Assembly (NCBI RefSeq): GCF_001270495.1
Contig: NZ_LGUR01000236.1
Location: 1 to 53,561 of the forward strand
Direction of reading: 5' to 3'
Length of the DNA: 53,561 nucleotides
Origin: Streptomyces viridochromogenes
Lineage (GTDB): Bacteria > Actinomycetota > Actinomycetes > Streptomycetales > Streptomycetaceae
Under the pieces are notes generated by a model that saw only the letters and a list, made by a program, of their open reading frames with translations, made no database searches and was not told where the DNA came from. Numbering within the stretch: position 1 is the stretch's first letter; the number at the start of each line of letters is the position of its first letter. The position numbers and the translations under genes were made by a program. This document shows, in pieces, positions 10,431 through 18,810 of this stretch.

Positions 10431-12032
10431 ATGGACATGCTGTGGAGCGGCTGGGGCGACCCGGCCAAGGCGGCGCCGCTGCCCGAGACCGTGACCGGGC
10501 TGCTGCGCGACCTGCTCGGCGTCAAGCCGCGCACCGCCGGGCCGGTCGCCCTGGAGGACATCGCCGTACCCGAGCCGCGGCTCGAACCCGCCGTACGCCA
10601 GGCCCTGTTCGCCGCGGTCGGCGGTGCGGAGCACGTCCGCACCGACGCGGAGACCCGCATCCGCCACACGCGCGGCAAGTCCACCCCCGACCTGCTGCGC
10701 ATCCGTGAGGGCGAAGTCGACGACGTCCCCGCGGCCGTCGTGCTCCCCGCCGACCACGACGAGGTACTCGCCGTGCTGCGTGTCTGCGTCGAACACGGCC
10801 TGCCGGTGGTCCCGTTCGGCGGTGGCACCTCCGTCGTCGGCGGTCTCGCCCCCGGCCGGCCGAGTCGCTTCGTCGCGCTGGACCTGCGGCGCATGAACCA
10901 GTTGCTCGCCCTCGACCCGGTCTCGCGCACCGCCACCCTGGCGCCGGGGCTGCGCGCCCCCGAGGCCGAGGCGCTGCTGGCCGAACAGGGCTTCACCCTC
11001 GGCCACTTCCCCCAGTCCTACGAGTGGGCCACCATCGGCGGATTCGCCGCCACCCGCTCCAGCGGCCAGGCATCCGCCGGCTACGGCCGCTTCGACGAGA
11101 TGGTGCTCGGCCTGACCCTCGCCACCCCCGAGGGCACCATCGACACGGGCCGCGCACCGCGCTCGGCAGCCGGACCCGACCTGCGCCAGCTCCTGCTCGG
11201 CTCGGAGGGGGCGTTCGGCGTCATCACATCCGTCACGGTCCGGATCCGGCCCGTCCCCCAGGCCCGTGTGTACGAGGGCTGGCGCTTCGCCTCCTTCGAG
11301 GAGGGTGCCGCGGCGCTGCGCCGCCTCGCCCAGGACGGCCCGCGCCCCACGGTGCTGCGGCTGTCCGACGAGACCGAGACCCTGATCGGCCTCGCCCAGC
11401 CCGACGCGATCGGCGCCGCCGACGCCGGGCAGCGGTCCGCGGCCGGATGCATGGCGATCACCGGCTACGAGGGCACGGACGAGGACACCTCGTACCGCAG
11501 GGAGCGGGCCGCGGCCGTCCTGCGCGAGTGCGGCGGAACCCCGCTGGGCGAGGAACCCGGACAGCGCTGGGCGCACGGCCGCTACTCGGCCCCCTACCTC
11601 CGGGACGCCCTGCTGGACGCGGGGGCGTTCGCCGAGACACTGGAGACGGCGACGTTCTGGTCCCGGGTCCCCGGACTGTACGCCTGCGTCCGCGACGCCC
11701 TCACCACCGCACTCACCGAGGCCGGCACCCCGCCCCTGATCATGTGCCACATCTCCCACGTCTACGAGAACGGAGCCTCGCTGTACTTCACCGTCGTCTC
11801 GGCCCAGGGCGACGACCCGGTGGCGCACTGGGAGAGGGCCAAGCACGCCGCCAACGAGGCGATCCTCGGCGCGGGCGGCACCATCACCCACCACCACGGA
11901 GTGGGCACCGACCACCGGGACTGGTACGTCCGCGAGGCGGGCCTCCTCGGAATCGACGCGCTGCGTGCGGTGAAGCGACGACTGGACCCGGCGGGCCTGC
12001 TCAACCCCGGTGTCCTCGTCCCCCTCGACTGA
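10431..12032 (+). CDS. FAD-binding oxidase, alkyl-dihydroxyacetonephosphate-synthase-like
   Basis: A 533-residue VAO/PCMH-fold flavoprotein. The FAD-binding domain contains VVPFGGGTSVVGG (about residue 123) and PQSYEWATIGGFAATRSSGQ. The C-terminal part has HHHGVGTDHRDWY and ends in RRLDPAGLLNPG. This combination, especially the HHHGVG stretch, is characteristic of alkyl-DHAP synthases, which make the ether bond of ether lipids, and of their bacterial flavoprotein relatives. The ATG is preceded by GAGGA. It is divergent from tetR-glpD and followed by a lipid-kinase gene. That arrangement points to glycerophospholipid metabolism, but true ether-lipid synthesis in this organism is only an inference. 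Confidence 0.75.
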   Translation: MDMLWSGWGDPAKAAPLPETVTGLLRDLLGVKPRTAGPVALEDIAVPEPRLEPAVRQALFAAVGGAEHVRTDAETRIRHTRGKSTPDLLRIREGEVDDVPAAVVLPADHDEVLAVLRVCVEHGLPVVPFGGGTSVVGGLAPGRPSRFVALDLRRMNQLLALDPVSRTATLAPGLRAPEAEALLAEQGFTLGHFPQSYEWATIGGFAATRSSGQASAGYGRFDEMVLGLTLATPEGTIDTGRAPRSAAGPDLRQLLLGSEGAFGVITSVTVRIRPVPQARVYEGWRFASFEEGAAALRRLAQDGPRPTVLRLSDETETLIGLAQPDAIGAADAGQRSAAGCMAITGYEGTDEDTSYRRERAAAVLRECGGTPLGEEPGQRWAHGRYSAPYLRDALLDAGAFAETLETATFWSRVPGLYACVRDALTTALTEAGTPPLIMCHISHVYENGASLYFTVVSAQGDDPVAHWERAKHAANEAILGAGGTITHHHGVGTDHRDWYVREAGLLGIDALRAVKRRLDPAGLLNPGVLVPLD

Positions 12033-12146
12033 GCCCACGCCTCAGCCGGCCCGACCGCCGGCCACCCCTCCACCGGCCCACCCTCACCCCCAACCCCCCG
12101 CCCGCCTCCGGCAGCGCGCCCTCCCGTCGGCCCGAAAGGCACATCG

Positions 12147-13028
12147 ATGCGACAGTTCACCGCCATCGTCAACCCCACGGCGGGGGGATCCGCCTCAGCT
12201 GCCGCACTGCTGAACGTGGCCCGGCCGCTGCGGGAGGCCGGGGCCGACCTGGAGACCGAGTACAGCCGCAGCCTGGAACACGCCCGGGAACTCGCCCGGG
12301 ACGCCGCAGAGCGGGGCCGCGTGGTGCTCGCCGTCGGCGGGGACGGAATCGCCGGCGGCATCGGCGGCGCCCTCAGCGGCACGGACGCCCTGCTCGGCCT
12401 CGTGCCGGCCGGCCGGGGCAACGACTTCGCCAGAGCACTGAACCTGCCCACCGACCCGGCCGCACTCGCCCGGGTACTGCTCCACCACGAGCCCCGCAGG
12501 GTCGACACCATCGAAGTCGAATCGGCCGTCCATCACCGCACGGTGGTCCTCGGCAGTGTGTACGCCGGTGTCGACGCACTGGCCAACCGCCACGCCAACA
12601 ACGCCACACTGCTGCGCGGCGCGGCCTCCTACTACGCGGGCGGACTGCGCGCCGTCACCACCTGGCGCGCCGCGCGCTACCGGGTCACCGTCGACGGCCA
12701 GGAACACCTGCACACCGGGTACACGGTCGTGGCCGCCAACTCCGGCTACTACGGTTCCGGTCGCCACATCGCCCCCGACGCCCGCGTGGACGACGGCCTG
12801 CTCGACGTCGTGATGATCCGAGAGGCGCCGCGCCGGCTGTTCTTCGCCCTGATGAACGACCTCAGGACGGGCGCCCACGTCCACCGCCCCCAGGTGCGGA
12901 TCCTGCGCGGCAAGGAGATCCGCATCGCGGCCGACCGCGAGGTGCCCTACGGCGCGGACGGCGAGGTCGAGGCGACCCTCCCGGTCACGGCGAGAGTCCT
13001 GCCGGGAGCACTGCGCGTCCTGTGCTGA
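12147..13028 (+). CDS. Diacylglycerol kinase-family lipid kinase
   Basis: A 293-residue DAGK catalytic-domain protein. It has FTAIVNPTAGG at the N terminus, the nucleotide signature VVLAVGGDGIAGGIGG (GGDG at about 64-67) and LGLVPAGRGNDFAR, then the C-terminal half with DDGLLDVVMI near residue 217. It would phosphorylate diacylglycerol or a related lipid with ATP. GAAAGG upstream supports the ATG. It lies 114 bases after the flavoprotein in the same direction, likely co-transcribed. The M. tuberculosis relative Rv2252, in the same gene order as I recall it, is a diacylglycerol kinase. Confidence 0.8.
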   Translation: MRQFTAIVNPTAGGSASAAALLNVARPLREAGADLETEYSRSLEHARELARDAAERGRVVLAVGGDGIAGGIGGALSGTDALLGLVPAGRGNDFARALNLPTDPAALARVLLHHEPRRVDTIEVESAVHHRTVVLGSVYAGVDALANRHANNATLLRGAASYYAGGLRAVTTWRAARYRVTVDGQEHLHTGYTVVAANSGYYGSGRHIAPDARVDDGLLDVVMIREAPRRLFFALMNDLRTGAHVHRPQVRILRGKEIRIAADREVPYGADGEVEATLPVTARVLPGALRVLC

Positions 13029-13060
13029 GCCCGAGTCACGGCGCTTCCCCGGCCGGGTCC

Positions 13061-13108
13061 GGTGACGGTTCACACCGGGTTCTCGGTGGCGGTTCACACC
13101 GGGTCCGG
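13061..13108. repeat. Two-copy 24-bp tandem repeat
   Basis: Two adjacent 24-base units each contain the identical 15-mer CGGTTCACACCGGGT (13066-13080 and 13090-13104). They lie between the convergent lipid-kinase and winged-helix genes. Replication slippage is the simplest origin; no protein is encoded there. Confidence 0.6.
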
Positions 13109-13115
13109 CGACCGC

Positions 13116-13481
13116 TCATCCACCGTCGACGGGCATCCGTGGCCGTGCCGCCCTGAGGTGCTCCGGGGCGGTGGTGCGGTCGGCCTCGGCCTGCACGAGC
13201 AGGGAGAGCAGTTCGGCCACCGTCAGTCCGGCTTCCGCGGGGTGACGCAGCACCCTGGCGGGGTCGATCCGGTAGGTGTTGGTGCGCCCCTCGCGAGTGT
13301 GCGACAGGTAGCCGTCCCGCTCCAGATCGGAAATGATCTTCTGGACGGCGCGCTCCGTGAGCCGACAGTGCGCGGCGATGTTCCTGATACGCACGTTCGG
13401 GTTGTCGGCGATGGCCGCGAGAACGCGGGCATGGTTGGTCACGAACGTCCATCCGGTGTGTGGCTCAGGCACTCCGTCCAT
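13116..13481 (-). CDS. Small winged-helix (MarR-like) regulator
   Basis: A 121-residue protein that is mostly one winged helix-turn-helix. NHARVLAAIADNPNVRIRNIAAH, broken by CRLTERAV as the recognition helix, is followed by a beta wing YLSHTREGRTNTYRID (about 58-73). The short C-terminal helix may dimerise. There is no Shine-Dalgarno site. Instead TAGGCT lies six bases before the ATG with TTGTAT 17 bases further up, so a leaderless message is likely. The gene is divergent from the STAS-ANTAR gene across 133 bases, a candidate target. The ligand is unknown. Confidence 0.75.
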   Translation of the reverse strand: MDGVPEPHTGWTFVTNHARVLAAIADNPNVRIRNIAAHCRLTERAVQKIISDLERDGYLSHTREGRTNTYRIDPARVLRHPAEAGLTVAELLSLLVQAEADRTTAPEHLRAARPRMPVDGG

Positions 13482-13487
13482 GGACCA

Positions 13488-13516
13488 AGCCTACGACTGA
13501 GCGTTCACGTATACAA
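13488..13516 (-). promoter_or_regulatory. Promoter for the winged-helix regulator (probably leaderless)
   Basis: On the minus strand TTGTAT (13516-13511) and TAGGCT (13493-13488) are 17 bases apart. The -10 ends six bases before the start codon, so transcription would begin at or next to the ATG. Confidence 0.45.
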
Positions 13517-13543
13517 AAACACGCACGGCATTTCATGTATCTG

Positions 13544-13549
13544 TTGACG
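13544..13549 (+). promoter_or_regulatory. Possible -35 element TTGACG for the STAS-ANTAR gene
   Basis: TTGACG stands about 65 bases before the STAS-ANTAR start in an AT-richer patch. The matching -10 is poor (TTCACT or similar), so an alternative sigma factor may be used instead. Weak call. Confidence 0.25.
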
Positions 13550-13614
13550 TGTTCGGCGGTTCGGGTTCACTCTGGTACCCAAGACGAGGGAGCGCATCTT
13601 AGGGAGAGGCGGTC

Positions 13615-14364
13615 ATGCCGGAGTTCGCGTCCTCTGCACAGCCTCCGAACGGGGGCTCTGCCGATCGTGCGAACGCCGAAGGCGCACCAGGAGCGAGCCC
13701 GCTGTGGACGCTGGTCACCTCCGTCCGCCCGGACGGCGACAGGGTCGTGGTGGAGGTCTCCGGTGAACTCGACCTCGACGCCAGTGAGCGGTTTCGGAGC
13801 GTTCTGCGCGCGGCACTGAGCCGCTCGGTCCGTGGAATCGACCTGGATCTGGAGGGCGTCTCCTTCTGTGACTGTTCCGCCCTCAGCATCCTGCTCTACC
13901 TGCGCCATCAAGCCCTGGAGCAGTCCAAGACGGTCGCTGTCCACTCCACCAGTACGGTGGTCGACCGCCTGCTCACCCTGACCGGCACGCACGCACTGTT
14001 CGGCCACCCGGATCCGGACGGGGAAGCCATGGCAGACCGACACGCCCAGGACGCGGCCAAGCACCCGGAAGCCTCCGAGGACACCCATCACGACCTGCGG
14101 ACCGAGGTCGCCCAACTGCGCCGGGCCATGCAGACCCGGCCGACCATCGATCTGGCCCGCGGCATTCTCATGGCCTCCTTCAGCCTGAGCTCCGAGGAGG
14201 CCTGGACGGTTCTCGTCACGGCCTCCCAGAACACCAACACCAAACTGCACTCCCTGGCCGGGGACCTGGTCACCGCGGTCAAGGGCGACGCACTCTCCGA
14301 CGAGTTGCAGGAACATCTGTCGGCCGCGGTCGCCCGGGTCAGCTCAGCCGCCCCCGAGTACTGA
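13615..14364 (+). CDS. STAS-ANTAR fusion protein (anti-sigma antagonist plus RNA-binding antiterminator)
   Basis: A 249-residue two-domain regulator. Residues about 30-120 form a STAS domain (VVVEVSGELDLDAS...), with DCSAL at the position of the phosphorylatable serine in anti-anti-sigma factors. Residues about 160-225 form an ANTAR domain (TIDLARGILMASFSLSSEEAW, broken here, then LVTASQNTNTKLHSLA), which in characterised proteins binds paired RNA hairpins to prevent termination. GGGAGAGG precedes the ATG. The fusion could couple a partner-switching stress signal to antitermination. No kinase or phosphatase gene is adjacent; the SpoIIE protein near the window end is a possible distant partner only. 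Confidence 0.8.
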   Translation: MPEFASSAQPPNGGSADRANAEGAPGASPLWTLVTSVRPDGDRVVVEVSGELDLDASERFRSVLRAALSRSVRGIDLDLEGVSFCDCSALSILLYLRHQALEQSKTVAVHSTSTVVDRLLTLTGTHALFGHPDPDGEAMADRHAQDAAKHPEASEDTHHDLRTEVAQLRRAMQTRPTIDLARGILMASFSLSSEEAWTVLVTASQNTNTKLHSLAGDLVTAVKGDALSDELQEHLSAAVARVSSAAPEY

Positions 14365-14441
14365 GCGCGGCAGCGGGGCCGAGGGCGACACCCCGAACGG
14401 CAGGGTTGCGTCGCGCGGCGGCACACCGGCAGGGTTCGGAT

Positions 14442-14894
14442 GTGCCCACCTTGCTGATCGTCCATCACACGCCGTCGCCCAACTGCCAGGCCATGCTCGA
14501 AGCCGTCGTCTCCGGCGCGACGGCGCCCGAGATCGAGAACGTCGAGGTCGTGCGGCGGCCGGCCCTGTCGGCCACGGCCTCCGACGTGCTGGCCGCCGAC
14601 GGTTACCTCCTCGGCGCTCCGGCGAACCTCGGCTACATCTCCGGCGCCCTCAAGCACTTCTTCGACCAGGTCTACTACCCGTGCCTGGACGCGACACAAG
14701 GCCGGCCCTTCGGCTACTACGTGCACGGCGGCAGCGATGTCACCGGGGCGGTAAGGGCGATCGAGTCGATCACCACGGGCCTCGGCTGGCGGCGCGCGGC
14801 GCATGCGGTGACCGTCACGGGCGAGCCCGCGAAGACCGACACCGAGGCCTGCTGGGAGCTGGGGGCGACGCTCGCCGCCGGCCTGATGGACTGA
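14442..14894 (+). CDS. Flavodoxin/NAD(P)H-dependent reductase-like protein
   Basis: A 150-residue protein with a flavodoxin-like fold. TLLIVHHTPSPNCQAMLEAV supplies strand 1 and the phosphate-binding loop, and GYLLGAPANLGYISGALKHF is the typical central loop over the flavin. HGGSDVTGAVRAIESI follows. I chose GTG 14442 because the fold starts immediately after it; a TTG further upstream would add a basic stretch unlike the family. It would bind FMN and act in a small redox reaction in the cytoplasm; partner unknown. A hairpin follows the stop. Confidence 0.7.
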   Translation: MPTLLIVHHTPSPNCQAMLEAVVSGATAPEIENVEVVRRPALSATASDVLAADGYLLGAPANLGYISGALKHFFDQVYYPCLDATQGRPFGYYVHGGSDVTGAVRAIESITTGLGWRRAAHAVTVTGEPAKTDTEACWELGATLAAGLMD

Positions 14895-14904
14895 CCCGGA
14901 CCAC

Positions 14905-14929
14905 AACACCCCGCATCAACCAGGGTGTT
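14905..14929 (+). terminator. Hairpin after the flavodoxin-like gene
   Basis: AACACCC and GGGTGTT form a 7-bp stem with an 11-base loop just after the stop codon. There is no T tract, as is common in streptomycetes. Confidence 0.45.
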
Positions 14930-14942
14930 TACCCTCCCTGTG

Positions 14943-14977
14943 AGAAATTTCTGTGAATCCGTGAGGTGTTTGAACAC
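14943..14977. promoter_or_regulatory. Two small palindromes upstream of the DUF1996 gene
   Basis: AGAAATTTCT (14943-14952) is a perfect palindrome, and GTGTT-TG-AACAC (14966-14977) is a second dyad 13 bases later. Both are in an AT-rich patch about 75-110 bases before the DUF1996 start, where a promoter is expected. Function inferred from position only. Confidence 0.3.
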
Positions 14978-15050
14978 GACGCGGCCCGTCTCCGTATAGG
15001 GCCAGGGGATTTTCATGCCCTGACCGACCACGAGGCGTAGGAGTACTTCC

Positions 15051-17099
15051 TTGGGACGCAGCACGCGAAGACGCCCCACGGGCGCACGGCGCGCGACCTT
15101 TGCAGCGGTCGCGCTGATGTTGGGCGGCGGCGGCCTGGTCGCGGCCAACGTCTATGCCTCGGCGACCGAAGACGGCGCGACGGACCCTGCCCGCACACTG
15201 TCCTCGCCGGCCGGCACGATCGACTGCCCGGACGTCGGCAGCGAACTGGCGGCCGTGCCGGACGCGGCGAAGGAGGACGTCGCCAAGGAACTGGCGCTCC
15301 TGGACCAGCAGATAGCCGACGCCTACCAGCGGCTGCAGGAGTCGGCCCGGGCCATCCAGCAGGACGCCGGCTTCGCCGACAGCGCGATCATGAATCCGCT
15401 GAAGGAGAAGCGGGCCGCGACGATCGAGCGGATCGCCATCGCGGTCGACCGCACGGGAGACCGGCCCCAGGGCCTGGAGTCCCTCGCCCCGTGCACCCTG
15501 CGTGCCGCCGACAACGGCACCGGTGACGACGGGAACGGCGATGCCCAGGACGGGGGCGGCGACAACCAGGACGGCGCGGACCAGGGCGACCAGGAGCCCG
15601 GCAACGGCGGACAGCCCGGCAACGGCGGGCAGGCGGGCAATGGCCCGGTCGCCGCGGACTACGTCGACATCACCGCCGTACAGCCGAACGTGTCCAGCCC
15701 GGCGCTCCAGAAGGGTGCCTCCCGGGGCACCTTCGCCACCAGCTGCGGCGTGAACGAGAACGGCCTGTTCAACTCCGACAACGTCATCGTCGCCCCCGGT
15801 GTCTCCAACGGCGCCCACCACTTCCACGACTACATCGGCAACCAGTCCAACGACGCCTTCGCGAGCGACGAGGACCTGGCGAACGCCGAGACGAGCTGCG
15901 TCGACCAGGGCGACAAGTCCACGTACTACTGGCCCGTGATCCGTCTCCAGAACGGCGCCCAGGAGCAGGACGCCAACTCGCCCGGCGGCGGCATCGAGGG
16001 CAACGCCGGTGAGATCGTCACCCCCAAGGAGGTGACCCTGAACTTCGTGGGCAACCCGCGCGGCAAGGTCACCGAGATGCCGCGCCTGCTGCGCATCATC
16101 ACCGGTGACGCCAAGGCGTTCGTCAACGGCAACGCCAACGCCAACGCCTCGTGGAGCTGCACCGGCTTCGAGGACCGGCAGCTGAAGGACAAGTACCCGC
16201 TGTGCCCGCAGGGCAGCGACGTGGTGCGCACCTTCAAGTTCCAGAACTGCTGGGACGGTCAGAACATCGACAGCGCCAACCACCGCGCGCACGTGGCGTT
16301 CGCGGCCGCCGACGGCAGCTGCGCGAACGGCTTCAAGGCCATTCCGCAGCTGGTGCAGCGGATCGTGTACGACGTCGACGCGCCCAGCCTCCAGGACGGC
16401 GGGAAGACGACCCCGCTGTTCGCGGTGGACTCCTTCCCCGAGCAGCTGCACAAGCCGGTCACCGACCACGGCGACTTCATCAACGTCTTCGACGAGGACC
16501 TGATGGGGCAGATGGTCGACTGCATCAACCAGGGCCGCAAGTGCGGCGCCGGAGCCGACGACGGCGACGACCCGGGCCAGGAGGAGCCGACCCAGCAGCC
16601 GACCGAGGCTCCCACGACTGCGCCGCCGGGCGGCAACGACGAGCCGGAGCCGGGCGACGGGGGCGACAAGCCGACCGAGGCCCCGGCGACCGAACAGCCC
16701 GCGACCGACGAGCCCGCCACTGAGGCGCCCGCGGCCGACGATCCCAAGGCCGAGGCCCCCGAGCCCGACGCGCCCGAGCCGGCGAAGGACGACGAGCCCA
16801 CCCTGTCGAGCACCGTGGCGCCCAAGGCCGACGGAACCCCGTCGGCCACCGCGGACGCCGACGCGCAACCACAGGACGGCTCGCAGGACGACGGCGCTGA
16901 CGCGGGGAGCAGTCCCGCGCAGACCCAGCCCGCGGCGGTCGGCGAGGAGTCCGGCGGCGGTTCGGGTACGCAGCCGCAGGCGGTCGGGGGAGACCTCGCC
17001 GAGACGGGTACCACGCTGTGGCCGGCCGCCGCCGGCGCCGTGCTCCTCATGGCCGGCTTCCTGCTGCTCATGCGCACGAGGCGCCGTAGCGGCGCCTGA
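15051..17099 (+). CDS. Sortase-anchored DUF1996 cell-surface protein
   Basis: A 682-residue exported protein. It has an Arg-rich N terminus and hydrophobic signal ([20 protein letters not shown]), a helical segment at about 65-135 likely to coil, then a Gly/Asn/Asp/Gln-rich linker. The DUF1996 domain is at about 200-495 ([29 protein letters not shown]). A Pro/Glu/Ala/Thr-rich wall-spanning stretch follows to about 640. LAETG at 649-653, a hydrophobic helix and RTRRRSGA complete an LAXTG sortase signal of the class E type used in Streptomyces. The start is TTG with GGAG seven to eight bases upstream, and the signal peptide begins right after. DUF1996 proteins are secreted and often multi-His/Cys; no activity is established. 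No sortase gene is nearby. Confidence 0.85.
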   Translation: MGRSTRRRPTGARRATFAAVALMLGGGGLVAANVYASATEDGATDPARTLSSPAGTIDCPDVGSELAAVPDAAKEDVAKELALLDQQIADAYQRLQESARAIQQDAGFADSAIMNPLKEKRAATIERIAIAVDRTGDRPQGLESLAPCTLRAADNGTGDDGNGDAQDGGGDNQDGADQGDQEPGNGGQPGNGGQAGNGPVAADYVDITAVQPNVSSPALQKGASRGTFATSCGVNENGLFNSDNVIVAPGVSNGAHHFHDYIGNQSNDAFASDEDLANAETSCVDQGDKSTYYWPVIRLQNGAQEQDANSPGGGIEGNAGEIVTPKEVTLNFVGNPRGKVTEMPRLLRIITGDAKAFVNGNANANASWSCTGFEDRQLKDKYPLCPQGSDVVRTFKFQNCWDGQNIDSANHRAHVAFAAADGSCANGFKAIPQLVQRIVYDVDAPSLQDGGKTTPLFAVDSFPEQLHKPVTDHGDFINVFDEDLMGQMVDCINQGRKCGAGADDGDDPGQEEPTQQPTEAPTTAPPGGNDEPEPGDGGDKPTEAPATEQPATDEPATEAPAADDPKAEAPEPDAPEPAKDDEPTLSSTVAPKADGTPSATADADAQPQDGSQDDGADAGSSPAQTQPAAVGEESGGGSGTQPQAVGGDLAETGTTLWPAAAGAVLLMAGFLLLMRTRRRSGA

Positions 17100-17116
17100 T
17101 ATCCGGACGTTCCATC

Positions 17117-17147
17117 GGGGCCCGGACCGGTTCACCGGTCGGGCCCC
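17117..17147. terminator. Terminator between convergent DUF1996 and SDR genes
   Basis: GGGGCCCG(G)ACCGG pairs with CCGGTCGGGCCCC around TTCA: 13 bp with one bulged G. It sits between two convergent stops and can act both ways. Confidence 0.7.
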
Positions 17148-17165
17148 TTCTCCGGACGACAGGCC

Positions 17166-17912
17166 CTAGTCCACGATGGCGCCGCAGGAGATGTTCACGT
17201 CGGTCGCGGTGAGCGTGCGGGCCTGGTCGGAGGCGACGAAGGCGGCGACATCGCCGACGTCCGCGAGGGTCGCCGCACGCCCGAGCTGGGTCGCCCCGAC
17301 GAGGCTGTCGCTGATCGCCTCCCGGCCGGGGAACCCGTCCGGGAGGGATTCCGGGACACCGCCGGACTTCAGGGTCACCACGCGGATGCCGTGCGGGCCC
17401 AGCTCGACGGCCCACTGGCGGCGCAGCCCCTCCAGCGCGTCCAGCGCGACCTTGAAGCCGCCGAGGCCGGGCAGCGTCTGCGGTCCACCACCGCCGAAGG
17501 CCAGGATCACTCCCGTGCCGCGCGCGGTCATGTGCCGGGCCGCCGCCCGGGTCGTCAGGAACTGGGAGCGCATCGCCGTCGCGATGGGCTGCAGGAAGTC
17601 CGCGACCGAGATCTCCATCAGCGGCTTCTGGACATCTCCGTATCCGATGGCGTTGAAGGAGACGTCGATGCGCCCCGCCCGTGCGGCGACGTCGTCGACG
17701 AAGGCGTTCACCGCCGTCTCGTCCAGCGCGTCCACCACGGCGGTCTCGGCCGCGCCGCCCGCGGCACGGATGCCCTCGGCCAGCTTGTCGAGCGGCGCCT
17801 CGGTGCGCCCGGCCAGGAAGACCCGCGCCCCCTCACCCGCGAAGGCACGCGCCGCCGCCCCGCCGACGGAATCGCCCGCGCCGTACACCACAGCGACCTT
17901 GTCCTTCAGCAG
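17166..17912 (-). CDS. Atypical SDR-family protein lacking the catalytic tyrosine
   Basis: The Rossmann motif KVAVVYGAGDSVGGAAA and NAIGYGD identify an SDR fold. The usual Tyr-x3-Lys is absent: the lysine region reads LGGFKVALDALE, with Leu four residues before Lys. The start is unclear. ATG and GTG codons upstream are out of frame or leave out strand 1, and an in-frame TGA lies at 17978-17976. GGAGA sits nine bases before CTG 17912, so I give that rare start; GTG 17891 is the next option and would remove the KVA strand. The gene lies downstream of the TetR and DUF2071 genes on the same strand. It may be a pseudoenzyme or use a different general acid. Substrate unknown. Confidence 0.65.
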   Translation of the reverse strand: MLKDKVAVVYGAGDSVGGAAARAFAGEGARVFLAGRTEAPLDKLAEGIRAAGGAAETAVVDALDETAVNAFVDDVAARAGRIDVSFNAIGYGDVQKPLMEISVADFLQPIATAMRSQFLTTRAAARHMTARGTGVILAFGGGGPQTLPGLGGFKVALDALEGLRRQWAVELGPHGIRVVTLKSGGVPESLPDGFPGREAISDSLVGATQLGRAATLADVGDVAAFVASDQARTLTATDVNISCGAIVD

Positions 17913-18044
17913 CGTGATCGATCTCCGTTCCGCTCGCCTGCCGGCTGACCGGCCGCGCGGAACGCGGCCCAGCCCTCATGGATACGTCGGAGCAGGGCGC
18001 CGGATCTCGACACACGCCGGGACCCCGGGGCACGGATCACGGGA

Positions 18045-18809
18045 TCACGGCGTCGGGATGCCCGCAGGGCGCGCCGGGCGGCCGAGGCGGACCGGGACAC
18101 CGGGGGAGTACAGGACGCTGACCGGGACGTCGCTCGGTGCGGGCAGCCCGGCCGCCGTCACGAGGTCCTCCTCGCAGGTGATCAGCTCCGCGCGGTGGAG
18201 CGGCCAGCGAGGGTGGTGGTTGGGCAGGTACGCCAGCGGCTCGGGCCCGCCGAAGAAGGCGTTGTGCATACCCCAGCGAGCGGTGAGGAAGTGCTCCAAC
18301 TCGGTGGGTTCCTCGATGCGTTCACCGGTGCGCACGGTGATCCGGCTGGAAGCACCGCGCGGGCCCGGCCAGCGACGGGCGCTTGTGTACGTGACGGTGT
18401 CGCCGGCCGAGCGGACGGTCATCCGGGACCACAGGTACGGCAGCCGGAAGCCGACGCGCCCCATCACGACCGGGATCAGCCGCGAGGCGTCCATCGACCG
18501 GAACACGACGCCGCGCCGCCCGCGCGCGTCCACGGAGTACAGGCGGACATTGGTCTCGGGAAAGGTCCCGAGATACGGCACCCCTGGCAGCCGCAGCCAG
18601 CCGACCCGATGCATCCGGAAGGCGACGAGGCCGACGTACGTGACGCCGTCATGCGTGTCCGGAACGGTCCCCCTCGGCAACAGCCCGGCCACGACGTCCG
18701 GCTCGACGGCCCAGTGGATGAAGGTGAGGTCGAGCCACCGCTGGGTGAGGAGAGGGGTGCGTATGGGGGCGGGAGCGTCCGGGGTGACGGGAACGGGGTT
18801 CGGCACCAC
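18045..18809 (-). CDS. DUF2071 (YqjF-like) protein
   Basis: A protein of about 254 residues carrying the DUF2071 pattern: LTQRWLDLTFIHWAVEPDVV, LLPRGTVPDT, TYVGLVAFRM, and later RWGMHNAFFG and the basic tail. The family resembles acetoacetate-decarboxylase-like folds, with no confirmed activity. The start is uncertain between GTG 18809, just after the TetR stop, and GTG 18845 inside it; neither has a good ribosome site, which suggests coupling to tetR translation. It is co-directional with TetR upstream and SDR downstream. Confidence 0.75.
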   Translation of the reverse strand: MVPNPVPVTPDAPAPIRTPLLTQRWLDLTFIHWAVEPDVVAGLLPRGTVPDTHDGVTYVGLVAFRMHRVGWLRLPGVPYLGTFPETNVRLYSVDARGRRGVVFRSMDASRLIPVVMGRVGFRLPYLWSRMTVRSAGDTVTYTSARRWPGPRGASSRITVRTGERIEEPTELEHFLTARWGMHNAFFGGPEPLAYLPNHHPRWPLHRAELITCEEDLVTAAGLPAPSDVPVSVLYSPGVPVRLGRPARPAGIPTP

Positions 18810-18810
18810 G

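Noticed and set aside
9762..12038. Long minus-strand open frame continuing upstream of glpD through the TetR and flavoprotein genes
   Set aside because: The frame is open only because of high G+C. The sequence is low-complexity Arg/Gly/Ala, while TetR and the flavoprotein have clear motifs in other frames. glpD starts at 9761.
13540..13600. Sigma-B-type promoter before the STAS-ANTAR gene
   Set aside because: A GGTAC element is present, but I could not find a correctly spaced GNNT partner.
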